Shown: piece after piece, positions 34,597-46,080 of the stretch
Position numbering within the stretch: position 1 is the first letter of the stretch
Layout: the number at the start of each line of letters is the position of its first letter
Assembly (NCBI GenBank): GCA_947683425.1
Contig: CANTUQ010000077.1
Span: 620,001 to 684,000 of the forward strand
Direction: 5' to 3'
DNA from: Excoecaria cochinchinensis
Lineage: Eukaryota > Streptophyta > Magnoliopsida > Malpighiales > Euphorbiaceae
Length of the DNA: 64,000 nt
The notes under the pieces: generated by a model
What the model was told of the DNA's origin: nothing
What the model saw: the letters and a program-made list of their open reading frames with translations, nothing else
Databases searched by the model: none
Made by a program: the position numbers and the translations under genes

Positions 34597-35693
34597 TCAT
34601 GTATTAACCTATTAATATGTTAATTTATTTGTTTCGATCATGTCATTTCATTTATGTTTCATTCATAATGCACTTTTATTTGTTTTTAATTTATCATTTA
34701 TTACTTCATATGTTTTAATTGATTTATTGATTTAATTACTAACATTAATTTTATTTGTGTTTGTTTTTGGTTTCAATTCTTTGTTTTTCCTTATTTGAGC
34801 ATCCATGCGAACGAACGAGGAGATCCAGAGATTTATCATTTTTATTGTATTTATTTTTCCTTTATTTATCTTTTTAATTTATTTGTCATGTAATTAGTAA
34901 TAAAATCATTTATTTTATGCATGCTTAATTAAAAATCACAATAATATTTATATTAATAAATTGGGTTTTTCTAATGAAATGGGACCAATGTCCTAGTTTT
35001 TTTCATCCAAATAAATTTTCACTTTAAAATTATTTTCTTTAAGTATGCATGCGAGAACCAATATTTTCATCCTAAATAAATACTCTGTTTCATGTATGAT
35101 TTACATTTCATTTACATTGGAGGTTGTATTCCACCCCTAGTTTTATTATAATTTATTTTATTTTTATTTACCTTTTTTTTATCTTGTTTTTATTTATCAT
35201 TTTTATTATGTGATTGATATGCGCTCTAATTACTGCATTTAAATGAATGAGAAAAGGGATGAAATCTTAAATTCAAAACTTAATTGTAATTTAATTAAGG
35301 TATGAATAAATGGGAAGTCCCGAACCATCTCTGGTCTTAGGCTCAACGAGGTTAGAGGACCATCTCAATGTTTTATTGGGATAGGGTCTCCAAAATATCT
35401 CTTGTTGCCCAAAATAGGCCCAATTTGTATTGTCTTAGGTTCCATGAGGTTAGAGTACCATCTCAATTGGGGTGGAGACTCCAAAATATCTCTAGCTTGC
35501 CCAAATCAGACACAGATGTATTGTCTTAGGCTCATTGAGGCTAGACGACCTTTCCCAATGTTTTGGCGACTCGAAGAAACCTCCTTGTTGCCCAAAATAG
35601 ACACCCTTGTAATCTCTTACAAGTTATAAGAACCTCTCTCGAATACCCTAAAAGTGGATTTTCGGGTACTCCAAGGGTTCAGCGCGCGTCACA
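34368..35693 (+). repeat. LTR-3a: 5'-truncated LTR of Tat element 3
   Basis: Contains the LTR middle and end in order: ATT microsatellite (34515-34595), GGGACCAATGTCC (34981), a GGAGGTTGTATTCCACCCC block (35120), a U5 made of three repeats (35310-35640), and the terminal AGCGCGCGTCACA at 35693, followed directly by a PBS. The first part of the LTR is missing at the border with LTR-2. Confidence 0.82.
35310..35640. repeat. Three U5 repeats with PBS-like boxes
   Basis: Units of about 100 bp: CTTAGGCTCAxxGAGG, TTAGAGxACCATCTCAAT, GGGGTGGAGACTCCAAAATA, TTGCCCAAAATAGxCxCA. The GGTGG(C/A)GACTCCAA box resembles the PBS start GTGGCGACTCCA at 35694. Three matching units occur at 60060-60365 in LTR-4. 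Confidence 0.8.
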
Positions 35694-35713
35694 GTGGCGA
35701 CTCCACTGGGAAC
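35694..35713 (+). promoter_or_regulatory. Primer binding site of Tat element 3
   Basis: GTGGCGACTCCACTGGGAAC follows the LTR end at once. This is the only intact LTR-PBS junction in the window. The matching tRNA is not determined here. Confidence 0.75.
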
Positions 35714-36487
35714 ACTTAAATGAGACTTCGCTTCGAAAGTACCTTGATTAAAACATATAATTTGTGTTTTTTAAAAATTCCATCCCTTTTCAAAATTGCA
35801 TTGCATTTCATTAGAGTCGTAGAACTATACTAGTTTGGTCCCTATTCTTACCCCGGTGCGTTCCCAAAGCACGACCCTATGTTCACTCAATGTAGGGAAG
35901 TGTTAGGGATAATCACCAGCCCAAGCCTTGTACCATCATGGTATATCAAATGGAGACCTGATAGGTCGTTATGCTCGTGATGAGCTAGACCCATTGGCAG
36001 GGATCATGCTTGGGTAGCCCTAAAGTATCATCACCTTTGACCAAAACTCATGTAATGGCAATAGATACTTTTCCTAAGTGAAATGTACCGTAATACGGTT
36101 CTTGATATGTGGGCCATTATATATTAAACAAAATCAACCAAATTAAATGGTCTTTTATCAAAGGATTTCATGCCCCGGTGAGCCCATCTTAATTTAGTTG
36201 AAATGTTTAAATACGTAAAGGCCAAAATTCATACGTATGCGCATTAATTAAGAGATGTTATGCTGCCGGTTTTTCACCGAGCACCATACGCGTCCATTGA
36301 GTTTCCTGTTAACCCATGGATCAAGCCCATCTAGGAAAGAGATCACATTACCCCGTGTGTGGGAGTAACAAGGTTGGAAGGATCTTCTTGCTTATATGTG
36401 GTTGTAAATGTTGCATAACACACGATCATGCATTGTATATGTCATTCATGCATCATTCTAACAATTTAAATCTCTCAGCCATCATAG

Positions 36488-37625
36488 ATTCATCTAAGTA
36501 GACTAGAGGTTCTGACGGTCGACTGGTGAGGACAAATCTGCTCTTTGACTTGTTGGAATTGGTGTCTGATTGGGGTTCTGAGAGTGAATCATCTTCTTCA
36601 CGATATACTTCAAAGTTAAAAATGACCAACCTACCTAGAGAATCTGATGCAACATGTACCCTGACTGCTGAGGAGTTAGATTGGAAATAAAAGAAGTTTG
36701 AAAGGAAGATTTTAGGCATGCTTAATGAGAAAATGGCCGCTATGATGACTGCCTTTGACAGACAACTTAGAGAACCTGCTATTACAAGAGTTAAACCAAT
36801 CAAAGTTAGGGAGACTTTCAGGGTAGGCTCATCAGCTAACCTACCTCCTCAAGCCATTCATTTCGAGGGAAAACCTCTACTCCTTTCACCATTTGAGCAT
36901 GGGAGAAGTAAGAGAGTCGCTTCAGAGTGTGATCCAGCTAAGATACAAGTCTTAAAGAGCAAAAAAGCAAGGGCAGAATATGAGGCAGACTCAAATCTTG
37001 GCCTGAAAAATACATCAGAAAGATTTTCGATATGGTTGCCAAGACAAATGGGAAAGACAGAAGATCGAAATCATTTACAATTAGTAGGTATGTCCAATCT
37101 CTTGAATCTGGGAAGGAGAATGGGTGATCTCGAGGAAGAAATTATGAAGTCTAAGCTTGCAACCACTCAGGCACTTTTCAAAAAGGATCTTGCTGAAATC
37201 ATTTATAATCAGTAGGTATGTCCAATCTCTCAAATCTGGGAAGGAGAATGGGTGATCTCAAGGAAGAAATCATGAAGTCTAAGCTTGCAACCACTCAGGC
37301 ACTTTTCAAAAAGGCTCTTGCTGCCCCTATAATTCTAAAAGTTGGTTCGATAAGGGAAGTATCAACTACTCGGAGGCATTACTCTAACTTGGGTAAATCC
37401 TTATCTTGGGCGCTCGAGAGGCTTATCAAAAATGGAAAATTACAGCCATTGTCGGCTAGGCCTGCCTTAAGCTAAGGGAAACCTGGTCATAGAACGGATC
37501 AATTTTATTCTTTCCACCAACACACTGGGCACTTAACAGATTAGTGCCGAATTCTGAGGGACCGAATTCAGGATCTCATCGACAACAAGGAGATTACTGA
37601 CCTAGAGAAGAGGGGGAAATAAAAG
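36488..37625 (+). pseudogene. gag: gag remnant of Tat element 3
   Basis: The first part (36488-37215) is mostly open: LLELVSDWGSESESSSS, then one stop at about 36688 and a 165-codon stretch (36718-37215) ending in NLGRRMGDLEEEIMKSKL. This region does not resemble element 1 at the protein level, so the gag N-terminus belongs to another subfamily. The end is familiar: RRHYSNLGKSLSWALERLIK (37372-37430), then a FHQHTGHL zinc-knuckle remnant (37513) and DLIDNKEITDLE. A 128-bp tandem duplication breaks the frame at 37091-37340. Confidence 0.72.
37085..37325. repeat. 128-bp tandem duplication in gag of element 3
   Basis: TGTCCAATCTC-TGAATCTGGGAAGGAG at 37091 returns at 37219 with a few base changes; the copies run up to GCACTTTTCAAAAAGG. 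Confidence 0.92.
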
Positions 37626-38086
37626 CCGATGACATATGAAAGACATTGGTTGCAGCGCCTGCATTGCTAGGAGTTTTCTTTAGTAGATGAGTTTGTCTTT
37701 ATATTTGAGCTTTTCAATAGTGGTGTATCCAGTACTTATCATTTTAATTATATTGATGGTTTTTGCTTATGTTTCTCATGATTTCGCTATACATGATCAC
37801 AACCATTTACATTAACTCATCAAATATCACTGCATTTAATCTCGAGACTTTAGAAAATCCAAAGAAAATCTTGATAGCATCTGATATAACTCCTGAAGAG
37901 AGGAAATTTCTGAGAGATATAAATAAAAAAAAAAGAAAAAAAAAAGGGCCTTTGGCTGGACATGGAATGACATACTGACAATTGACAAGGACATTATGGG
38001 GCCGACGCTGCTTCAACATGCCAATATAATGACGAGCAGAATTTCAAAAGCCATTCCTTTGCATCCTCAACATCTAGGATGCATAC

Positions 38087-38650
38087 TGTAGACATTGGGT
38101 CCTGAGTCAGCCTAGATCGAAGTTACCCGATGATGATAATTGCCTTCACAGGCTAAAAAGGTTAAAAGTGCTGATTTCCTCGTAAAATTTGCATTTAGAG
38201 TGAAAAATTGAAAAATATAAAAAATATTTTAAAAATTAATTTTGAAAAATGGGGGCTTAAAATTATAGTATTTTTAGTCAATTTAAACTTAAAAAAAAAA
38301 ATTCGGAACGCGAGTGTCAGGTGCGGCAGCGTGCGGACACCCAGGCGCCCAGCGTGCTGCGCACTGGGCGCGGAAAGGCGACGCGCAGCGTCGCGAATGT
38401 TGCGCGTCGCTAATAAACGCACGCTGGCACGCGCGATTTCGCGCCTCCGTGTGAGGAATCGCGCAGCGTCGCCACGTGCGACGCCCGTCGCTTAATAGCG
38501 ACGGGCGTCCCTTCCCCCTGGCATGCGAGGACCAATGTCCTCACCATTAATGAATATCCCGATTTATGCATAATTTGTATTTTATTTACAATGGGGGTTG
38601 TATTCCGCCCGTAGTTTTGTTGTATTTACTTTCATGTATTAGCTGGGGTC
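38087..38650 (+). repeat. LTR-3: internally deleted LTR
   Basis: Starts TGTAGACATTGGGTCC and is nearly identical to LTR-4 (40350 on) for the first 180 bp and after the palindromic block. At 38519 (CCCCCTGGC|ATGCGAGG) it jumps to sequence that in LTR-4 lies at 59793. It follows that to about 38640 and then leaves LTR sequence, so it lacks both its middle and its U5 end. Confidence 0.82.
38310..38520. repeat. CpG-dense palindromic block of LTR-3 with a 12-bp-stem hairpin
   Basis: GC- and CpG-rich DNA in an AT-rich LTR, with many GCGACGC/GCGTCGC words. A perfect hairpin sits at 38480-38509: GACGCCCGTCGC, loop TTAATA, GCGACGGGCGTC. LTR-4 has the same hairpin at 40726-40755 with loop TCAATA. Confidence 0.92.
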
Positions 38651-40349
38651 TTGTATTCCTTGAGATTAATTTCAAACAATGATCATGTTTAATGAAATAA
38701 AAGTGAAACACATGCATTTATGCAATGATTTATTGATGTAATCATAGCAGCTCACCTTATGTGGTCAAAGTCATCTACTGCAAGTGCTTTAGTTAACTCA
38801 TCCTGCTATCAAATGCCAAGACTCCTGAAAGATTCTCGGGCAATATATTCAGCCTCTTCAGCAATCAGCAGCAAAAAAAAAAAAAAAAGCCGTTAGAGTG
38901 AAAACCGTAACTGGCGCTCTAAGCAAAAATTAGGCAAAAGAATAGGGTGAAAACCTTGAAACAGACAGTCTATCCTTCCAAAAAAAAAAAGCCGCTGGAT
39001 TGGGTTGGGTCCACTCCAGGCAAAAATAAGGCACAGGGTTATGTGAAAATCCGCAAAGGACGCATCTCCCGCTAAGAAAAGCTAGTGTGAAAATCCATAA
39101 GGGACGCACTACCTTCAAATAATGACTACAGGTACCGAATGAGAATCTCGCAATCCCAAAGGGCATGAAATTCAAAAGCAGCTTAAAAGGCATCGATCCT
39201 ATTGCAAATTGCAGCTAGCTCGGCTGTCATCTCCAAGTCCACATAGATGATTCTTATCCTGCATTCCTGCATGACTCATGCATTTCACTTGCATGCTCAC
39301 TATTTTTCCTGCATATTTTAGTTTTCCTATTTTACAGAAAGAGAGATTTGATGCGGATACCGACAAAAGCCAAGTGACGACATCAGCCCAAATAATCAAC
39401 CAAAGACCTCTCAGGGGGCAACCAGCAGAAAACAAAAATCCAAGTATCAATCCAAACATCAATCGAAGTAATCAACCAAAGAGCTCATAGACAGCACCAC
39501 TTCATCAAATCGAAGGGTTAGCACGATGGCGGCACTACTACTCTGAGGAGGGTTAGCACGACCACGGCACTACCACTTCATCAAATCGAAGGGTTAGCAC
39601 GATGGCGGCACTACTACTCTACGGAGGGTTAGCACGACCACAGCACTACCACTTCATCAAATCGAAGGGTTAGCACGATGGCAGCACTACCACTCTGAGG
39701 AGGGTTAGCACGACCACGGCACTACCATTTCATCAAATCGAAGGGTTAGCACAATGACGACACTACTACTCTACGGAAGGTTAGCACGACCACGACACTA
39801 CCACTTCATCAAATCGAAGGGTTAGCACGATGGCGACACTACCACTCTGAGGAGGGTTAGCACGACCACGGCACTACCACTTCATCAAATCGAACGGTTA
39901 GCACGATGGTGGCACTACCACTTTGAGGAGGGTTAGCACGACCACGGCACTACCACTTCATCAAATCGAAGGGTTAGCACGATGGCGGCACTACTACTCT
40001 ACAGAGGGTTAGCACGACCACGGCACTACCACTTCATCAAATCGAAGGGTTAGCACGATGGCGACACTGCCACTCTGAGGAGGGTTAGCACGACCACGGC
40101 ACTACCACTTCATCAAATCAAAGGGTTAGCACGATGGCGGCACTACCACTCTACGGAGGGTTAGCACGACCACGGCACTACCGCTTCAACAAACAATAAC
40201 ACGCCTACAACATGGCTACAACTACCACCACAAGTTTCCCGCTTCGGAAAGGTATGGGCTGCCTCAGGTACGTGTCCCTTTCCTTTTCTTCTTTGAGTTT
40301 AGGCTGGCCTAGACACTAGTGTGCTAAATTCCCCTAAACTGGAGGCAAC
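38651..40349 (+). mobile_element. Tat element 4: only 3' UTR left
   Basis: 38670-38720 resembles the region after integrase in element 1 (ATGATCATGTTTAATGAAATAAAA). Block B is at 38990-39130, followed by a non-coding stretch, the 76-bp tandem array (39495-40190), GGTATGGGCTGCCTCAGGTACG (counterparts at 12795 and 29375), and the tract CCTAAACTGGAGGCAAC before LTR-4. No polyprotein DNA is present. Confidence 0.78.
39495..40190. repeat. Tandem array, period 76 bp, about nine copies
   Basis: TTCATCAAATCGAAGGGTT starts at 39501, 39577, 39653 and on to 40109, in steps of 76. Each unit holds two GGGTTAGCACGA phrases. Its sequence is unrelated to the arrays in elements 1 and 2. Confidence 0.95.
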
Positions 40350-40574
40350 TGTAGACACCGAGTCCTGAGTCAGCCTAGATCGAAGTTACCCAATGATGAT
40401 AATTGCCTTCACAGGCTAAAAAGGTTAAAAGTGATGATTTCCTCGTAAAATTTGCATTTTAGAGTGAAAAATTGAAAAAATATAAAAAATATTTTAAAAA
40501 TTAATTTTGAAAAATAGGAGCTTAAAATTATAGTATTTTTAGTCAATTTAAACTTTAAAATAAAAAAAAAATTC

Positions 40575-40790
40575 GGAACGCGAGTGTCGAGCGCGGCGGT
40601 GCGCAGGCGCACTGGGAGCAGAAAGGCAACGCGCAGCGTCGCGAATGCTATTAGCGACGCAGCATGGCGCTGGCACGTGCGATTTCGTGCCTCCGTGCGC
40701 GGAATTGCGCAGCGTCGCCGCGTGCGACGCCCGTCGCTCAATAGCGACGGGCGTCCCTTCCCCCTGGCGTCGCTAAAGGGCCTGGAACAG
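40575..40790. repeat. CpG-dense palindromic block of LTR-4
   Basis: Counterpart of 38310-38520. Flanks are near-identical, but the block is shorter (GGCGGTGCGCAGGCGCACTGGG replaces a longer palindromic run in LTR-3). The 12-bp hairpin is at 40726-40755, and a further GCGTCGCTAAAGG follows. Confidence 0.9.
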
Positions 40791-43303
40791 CTATTTTACG
40801 ATTTTTTAGCCCCTTTTCCGATTTGTTTCACCCTAAATCAAGGTTTTTGAGACAAAATAAAATTCTAAAATATTTTTTTTGATAATTAATTAATTAGCTT
40901 GATTTTATCGCCAAAAATAAAGGAATTTGTGTTAAAATAAATTTCTTTTCCTTAATTAAATTAGGGCAACTTTTTTATCTTTTAAATACTTTAGGATGAA
41001 AACTTAGGGAGCCTCCACTATTTTTTTTTGGTTCTCATCAGAATTTTCAGCTCTCTCTTCTTCTTTGATTTTTCTTCCAAAAATTCCAGATATTTTTTCC
41101 AACAAAAATAACAAAGATAGTTATTGTTCTGCTTTTTTTCCAACACAATTTCTTCAAAAACATATTTTTTGGATGGAATTTTGTTGATGGATTTTTTTGA
41201 GACAAATCAATCAAATATTTGATCTCAAAATTCAGCTCTTTAATCTTTTATTTGTTTTCAATTAAGTCTTTTTCAAGGTTTTTTTGTTTAATCGATAAAA
41301 ATAATTCCTTTGAGCAAAGAAATTAATTCTTTGTTCTCAAAGAGTTTTTTTTATTTTATTTTTTTCAAGCCTATTTTTACTAGAATAAAATTCCAACATT
41401 CATCATATTCAACTCTAAATTTTTGAAAGTCACAAACGAAGGAAATCAAATCATCTTTTATTTCCATCGAATCCGACTCTGAGGGTAAATATTCTAGGCT
41501 CAATTTCTATTTTAATTTTTTATTTATATTTAATTTATTCATGTATAATTTATTGTTTTGATTGATTTATTTATTGTTTTCATTTATTTACTTATTGTAT
41601 TGAATTTATATTTGTTCTATTTAATTGTTTATATATGATCATATTTATTCATGTGAATTTTGACTTATTTTGATTCTTAACATATAAATAATTTATTTCA
41701 CTTTGATCACTTATTATTTCAGCATGTAAATAATTAATTAATTTGTTTTTGTTAATCATTTTTGCCATATAAATGGTTTATGTTAATTATGAACACATCA
41801 ATTAATCATGTCATTGTTTTAGTTATTTTCATCATTCTCTTATTTACTAATCTTTATCATTCTTTTTGTCATTTGTTACATGTTATATTTTTTTTTTGTT
41901 TATTCTATTATTTGTTTACTTTCATTATTATTATTGTCATATTCATATTTTCATACATTAATTTTATCAACATGTCATATTTTATTTTATTCACATCATT
42001 TCATTAATTTGTCATTTATAATTGCCTTTTTTCCATTTATTTTGGTCTGTTAACATTTTAATTCAATCATCATTCTTTTCATGTCATCCTATTTTATTTT
42101 AATTTGTCATTCATTATTTTATATATTTATTTGATTTAATTGATTTAATTACTAACATTATTTTGTTTATGTTTTATTTTTTTATGTCAAAACTCATTTT
42201 TTGCTTGGGCATTTTTCGCGAGCGCATGGGGAGATTTAGAAGGCTCATTTGGTTCATATATTTATTTTCTTTATTTGTAATATTTTGTTTATTTGGCTTT
42301 TTTATTTATTTTTTCCATATAATTTTCTAGTAAAATTATTTATTTAGGCCCGCTAGAAAGAAAGTCACTAAACCATTTTTATTAACTAACTTGGTATTTT
42401 TTCCTAAATAGAAATGGGACCAATGTCTCAATTTTCCCCATCCAAAATGTAACAACCCAAAACAGGCCTGGTCGGAATTTGCATGCTAAGTCGGGAATTT
42501 AAGGGTATTTCAGTAATTTGTGCATGAGAAAGATTGGATAATAAGGACCTAATTGCACAGTAATTAATTAAATAAGTTAAGTGAGGAAAATTATTTGGTG
42601 TGCATGTGGTGTATGGATGTAGGGTGTTTGTTGTGGTTTTATCTAATGTGTGTGTTGTTTGGTAACAAGGATGTAAGGCAAGTATCTAGTGGATTGTGTG
42701 TATTGTATTAAGGATGGAAAATATCTACTTAAGAGTTATCTAGTGAGGAAGGAGTATGGTGCCATGGATTGGTAAGTCAAGTAGTGGAATTATGGTCCAA
42801 TTGAAGCTTGCCACATAGGATGAGTAGGTGAAGGGCATTAATGAGGAGAGAGGGAAGGGAAGAAAGCAGATTTTCTACTTCCTCTCTACGTTTCCCATTT
42901 TCACCTTTTTCCCTCTCCTTTCTTCTTTCATTTTCTGCTCTTCCTTACTTGTCCTAACGTGGATTTTCAAGAGTTAAAGTTGGATTTGCTGAGTTGAGCT
43001 GGATTTCTAGAGGTAAGTTCTTGAGTTTTGAGCGGGTCTTCTTCTTCATCTGCTACTCTATTTTTCTGGGTTTTGGATGTGGTGTGTTTGTTGGATTAAG
43101 TGAGTTTTGGCTGGGTTTTTATGCAAGATTCGGTGGAGAAAAGAGAGAGAGCAAAGGGAAAGAGAAGGTAGAGGTCTGAAAGAGAAGATTGAAGAGTGAA
43201 GATCAGCTGGGTTGTGCTTCAAAGAGGTTTGGGAGCTTTGATTTCTGCATTTGAGTTTTAAGTTGTCATTGCCTAATTCTCCTTGGATCATGAGTATGTA
43301 TTT

Positions 43304-43880
43304 CACTACAAGAAAAAAGGCCTATAAGGAGGGGAAATTCGGTCCCTAAAAGTAAAAATCCGGTCCCTAAAAGTCAATAGAGACCGAAAAACCCGGTCGC
43401 CATACGGTCGCTACAGGCTCCGCCGCTAATGACTAAAAAGGACTGTATAACATCCGGTCGCTAAAATCTTTTAGGGACCGACAGTAAATACGGTCCCTAA
43501 AAACAATTAAGGACCGGATTTACTATCCTTAATAGTATATAATAATGACCAAAAGATTGGTCCTTAAAAGGTGCAATACGGTCACTAAAAATATTTTAAG
43601 GACCGACCAAATACTGGTCGCTAAAAATTATTAAGGACCAGATTTACTATCCTTAATAGTCTATTATAATGACCAAAAACTTGGTCCTTGAAAGGTGCAA
43701 TACGGTCACTAAAAATATTTTAAGGACTGACCAAATACTGGTCACTAAAAATTATTAAGGACCGGTTTTTCCATCTTTATTAAAATATAACAACTGGTTA
43801 ACCAAGTTATTAGGAACCAAAAATTTGGTCCTTAAAAACTTTTAATGACCAAAAAAAACCTATTCCTAAAAAGTATTAAA
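43304..43880. repeat. Left TIR and subterminal repeats of CACTA-3 (GGTCCCTAAAA type)
   Basis: Around twenty copies of CGGTCCCTAAAA, CGGTCGCTAAAA, TTAGGGACCG and decayed forms. Between 43500 and 43870 a roughly 120-bp longer unit (AAGGACCGGATTTACTATCC..., then AGGTGCAATACGGTCACTAA) repeats two to three times. Confidence 0.9.
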
Positions 43881-46080
43881 GACCAGAATTCCCATCCTCA
43901 ATAATATTAAAATCATAATAATGGTGAAAAAAATTCTCATCCTTAAAAATAATATCCATTTGAATATATATTATATTAAGAACCATAAAATTAATTCCTA
44001 AAAACATAATATAAAGCAGAAATTAATATGGTCCCTAAGAATAATTAGACCATATTTTTACCCTGTATTTTTAAACATACAATAAATGAATACAAAATAA
44101 ATAATATCATACTTTTATAGAAAATTTGTAATTCATTACAAATATAGAATTAGCATTCAAAAAAGATATGTATTTTTATACAGCCCCGTTCTAAGAAAAA
44201 ACAAAAAATCTCTATCTAGCCAACATTTCAATGTTTCTTCAAGTCTTCACAGTCAATGTTTATCATTCAGTATTTTGTTCATACTAAAAACTGCAAAAAA
44301 AAAAATAAATAAATAAAAATGATTATGTCAAAAAAAATATATAGATATGCTATAAATAATTGACTGAAACTATAAGTGATTTAAGGACAAACCTCAAAAA
44401 AAATTCTAATTCCATCAAGTTTAACTGTATTCACTTCAAAAACTCAGCATATCAACCTCAAAAAAATTGTAATTCCACCAAGTGTAGCTATATACACTTC
44501 AAAAAGTCAGCATATATGATAGGGGCTGCAAGATACGAGAGCATAAATTAGTTTGTAGGAATTATATACATAAAAAAATTAATTACCTTTTGAGCAATCA
44601 TCAAAATTCTAATTATAAATTTTTTCAAACATTATAATTTTTTTAGTAGCTGTCCCTAAATACAATAACTAAATTTCTAATTATAAATTTGAAAATTATC
44701 ACTGCAAGTATGCAATTGATAAATCACTGGCAATTAGCATCAAATTATATAAATCTTAAAGAACCAAACTAAGAGAATGTCAAACAACATGATCCTAATT
44801 AGATAAACTCTAACTGGAAAATATAAAGATAAACTCTAATTAGAAATATAAAATAGAATCCTAATCAAACTAGGAAATATAAATTTTAATAAGGAAATAC
44901 AAAGGATTTCAATCTTAGCTAGAAAATCCAACAGCTTCTCTTATTCAAGATAGCAAATTAAGCTTAAGCTGGTTCCACCATATTGCAAACATACTAACTT
45001 CGGGGTGGCTTCTTCCAAACCACTCACAAGTAGCTGAGCTCTTAAGACAAAAATCATACTAAGATTCCCACCGTAGCTAGTTAGCATGGTTTCTGCTATA
45101 TGATTGTGCCTGATAAGATGTAACATGCAGTCATCTTGAAACTAAAATCACAGATTACAAAAATTATTCACGTAAATATTTTTGTCATCTTTGCATGCCT
45201 AGTGGCAGCATAGAAAACTATGGGTGCATATTTTCTGTTTGAAGTTAACAAATTAGGCTTCACTGAACAAGAACAAAGCACATAACTTGTTCAGTAATGC
45301 CCAGCCACGCATTAGTGAATAAAAATAACAAGAATAATCAAGCTTGAAAGTCAGTGAAATCATGGTGTACAATCTAAATGGAATGCCGTCGCATATAACT
45401 ATCTTTTCAAAAGCCATAGCACTCAAAAGACCGATCATAAATTATAAATTTTTTGTCTTAGACACTAGCTGCAGCTGAATCTCATTTTCTTAGCATTTAA
45501 GATAAAGAACATAACTTAAATATGCAGGGCAAATTGAGAAATGAAGGGCACCAATTTTGGATTTTAACTTCATTCAAGTAATTATCAGAAGTTCGGCATA
45601 GAGTTTTTTCTAATCATGCATACTCACATCTATCAACCAAAAATAAGCTTTGCTACCTCCAAAATCATGTGAAATAACATTCATGATTGCCAAATCTTCA
45701 ATCAAACATTCATATATAGCTTTTTCTCCTTCATATTATGGTATTAAGTTAATTAATTAACTAAGATTTGATTTGGTAGTTGGCACAAATCAAGAATTAT
45801 CATACAACTTGTAAAGCCAACATCAAGAATTATCAGTTCAGGAGTGTCAAAACAGTTCTCTCCTAGCCAACATCAAACTTAAAATCCTACTTTTACAAAT
45901 AAAAATCTTGGTTCCACAAAATAAAACAAAATAGCAAGCATACGATTCTAAAATTCCCTATCAACATGCAAAATCCCACACAACAAATTCTGAATAATAA
46001 AAATTCGAGTTTTATTCTTCTATATAACTAAAAATGCAAGAGTTGATAAATTCCTAACCTATAAATATACTTTTAATATA
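43881..46080. other. 3' region of CACTA-3 downstream of tnpA, no recognised gene
   Basis: AT-rich. A 60-bp phrase (ACCTCAAAAAAAATTCTAATTCCA, then CACTTCAAAAA-TCAGCATAT) is duplicated at about 44390-44515. Short ORFs at 44941-45126 and 45253-45438 (minus) show no family I recognise; a captured host fragment cannot be excluded. Confidence 0.4.

Larger units (their letters stand above)
35694..38086 (+). mobile_element. Tat element 3 internal region, heavily deleted
   Basis: 5' UTR with no coding signal (35714-36485), a gag-like remnant (36488-37625), a short stretch like the linker before RT (37700-37930; GAAGAAAATC-CATCTGATATAACTCCTGAAGAGAG matches 7795-7835), an A-rich tract (37921-37944), and a few integrase-independent bases before LTR-3 at 38087. 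Protease, RT, RNase H and integrase are absent and no polypurine tract precedes LTR-3. Confidence 0.78.

Noticed and set aside
38208..40850. Arg/Ala-rich ORFs over 38208-38495, 40409-40741 and 40584-40850.
   Set aside because: They cover the CpG-dense palindromic block on either strand and differ between LTR-3 and LTR-4.
42994..43306. Small ORFs in the left part of the solo LTR as a possible gene.
   Set aside because: They sit in the LTR leader around a splice-donor-like site and share no motif with any family I know.
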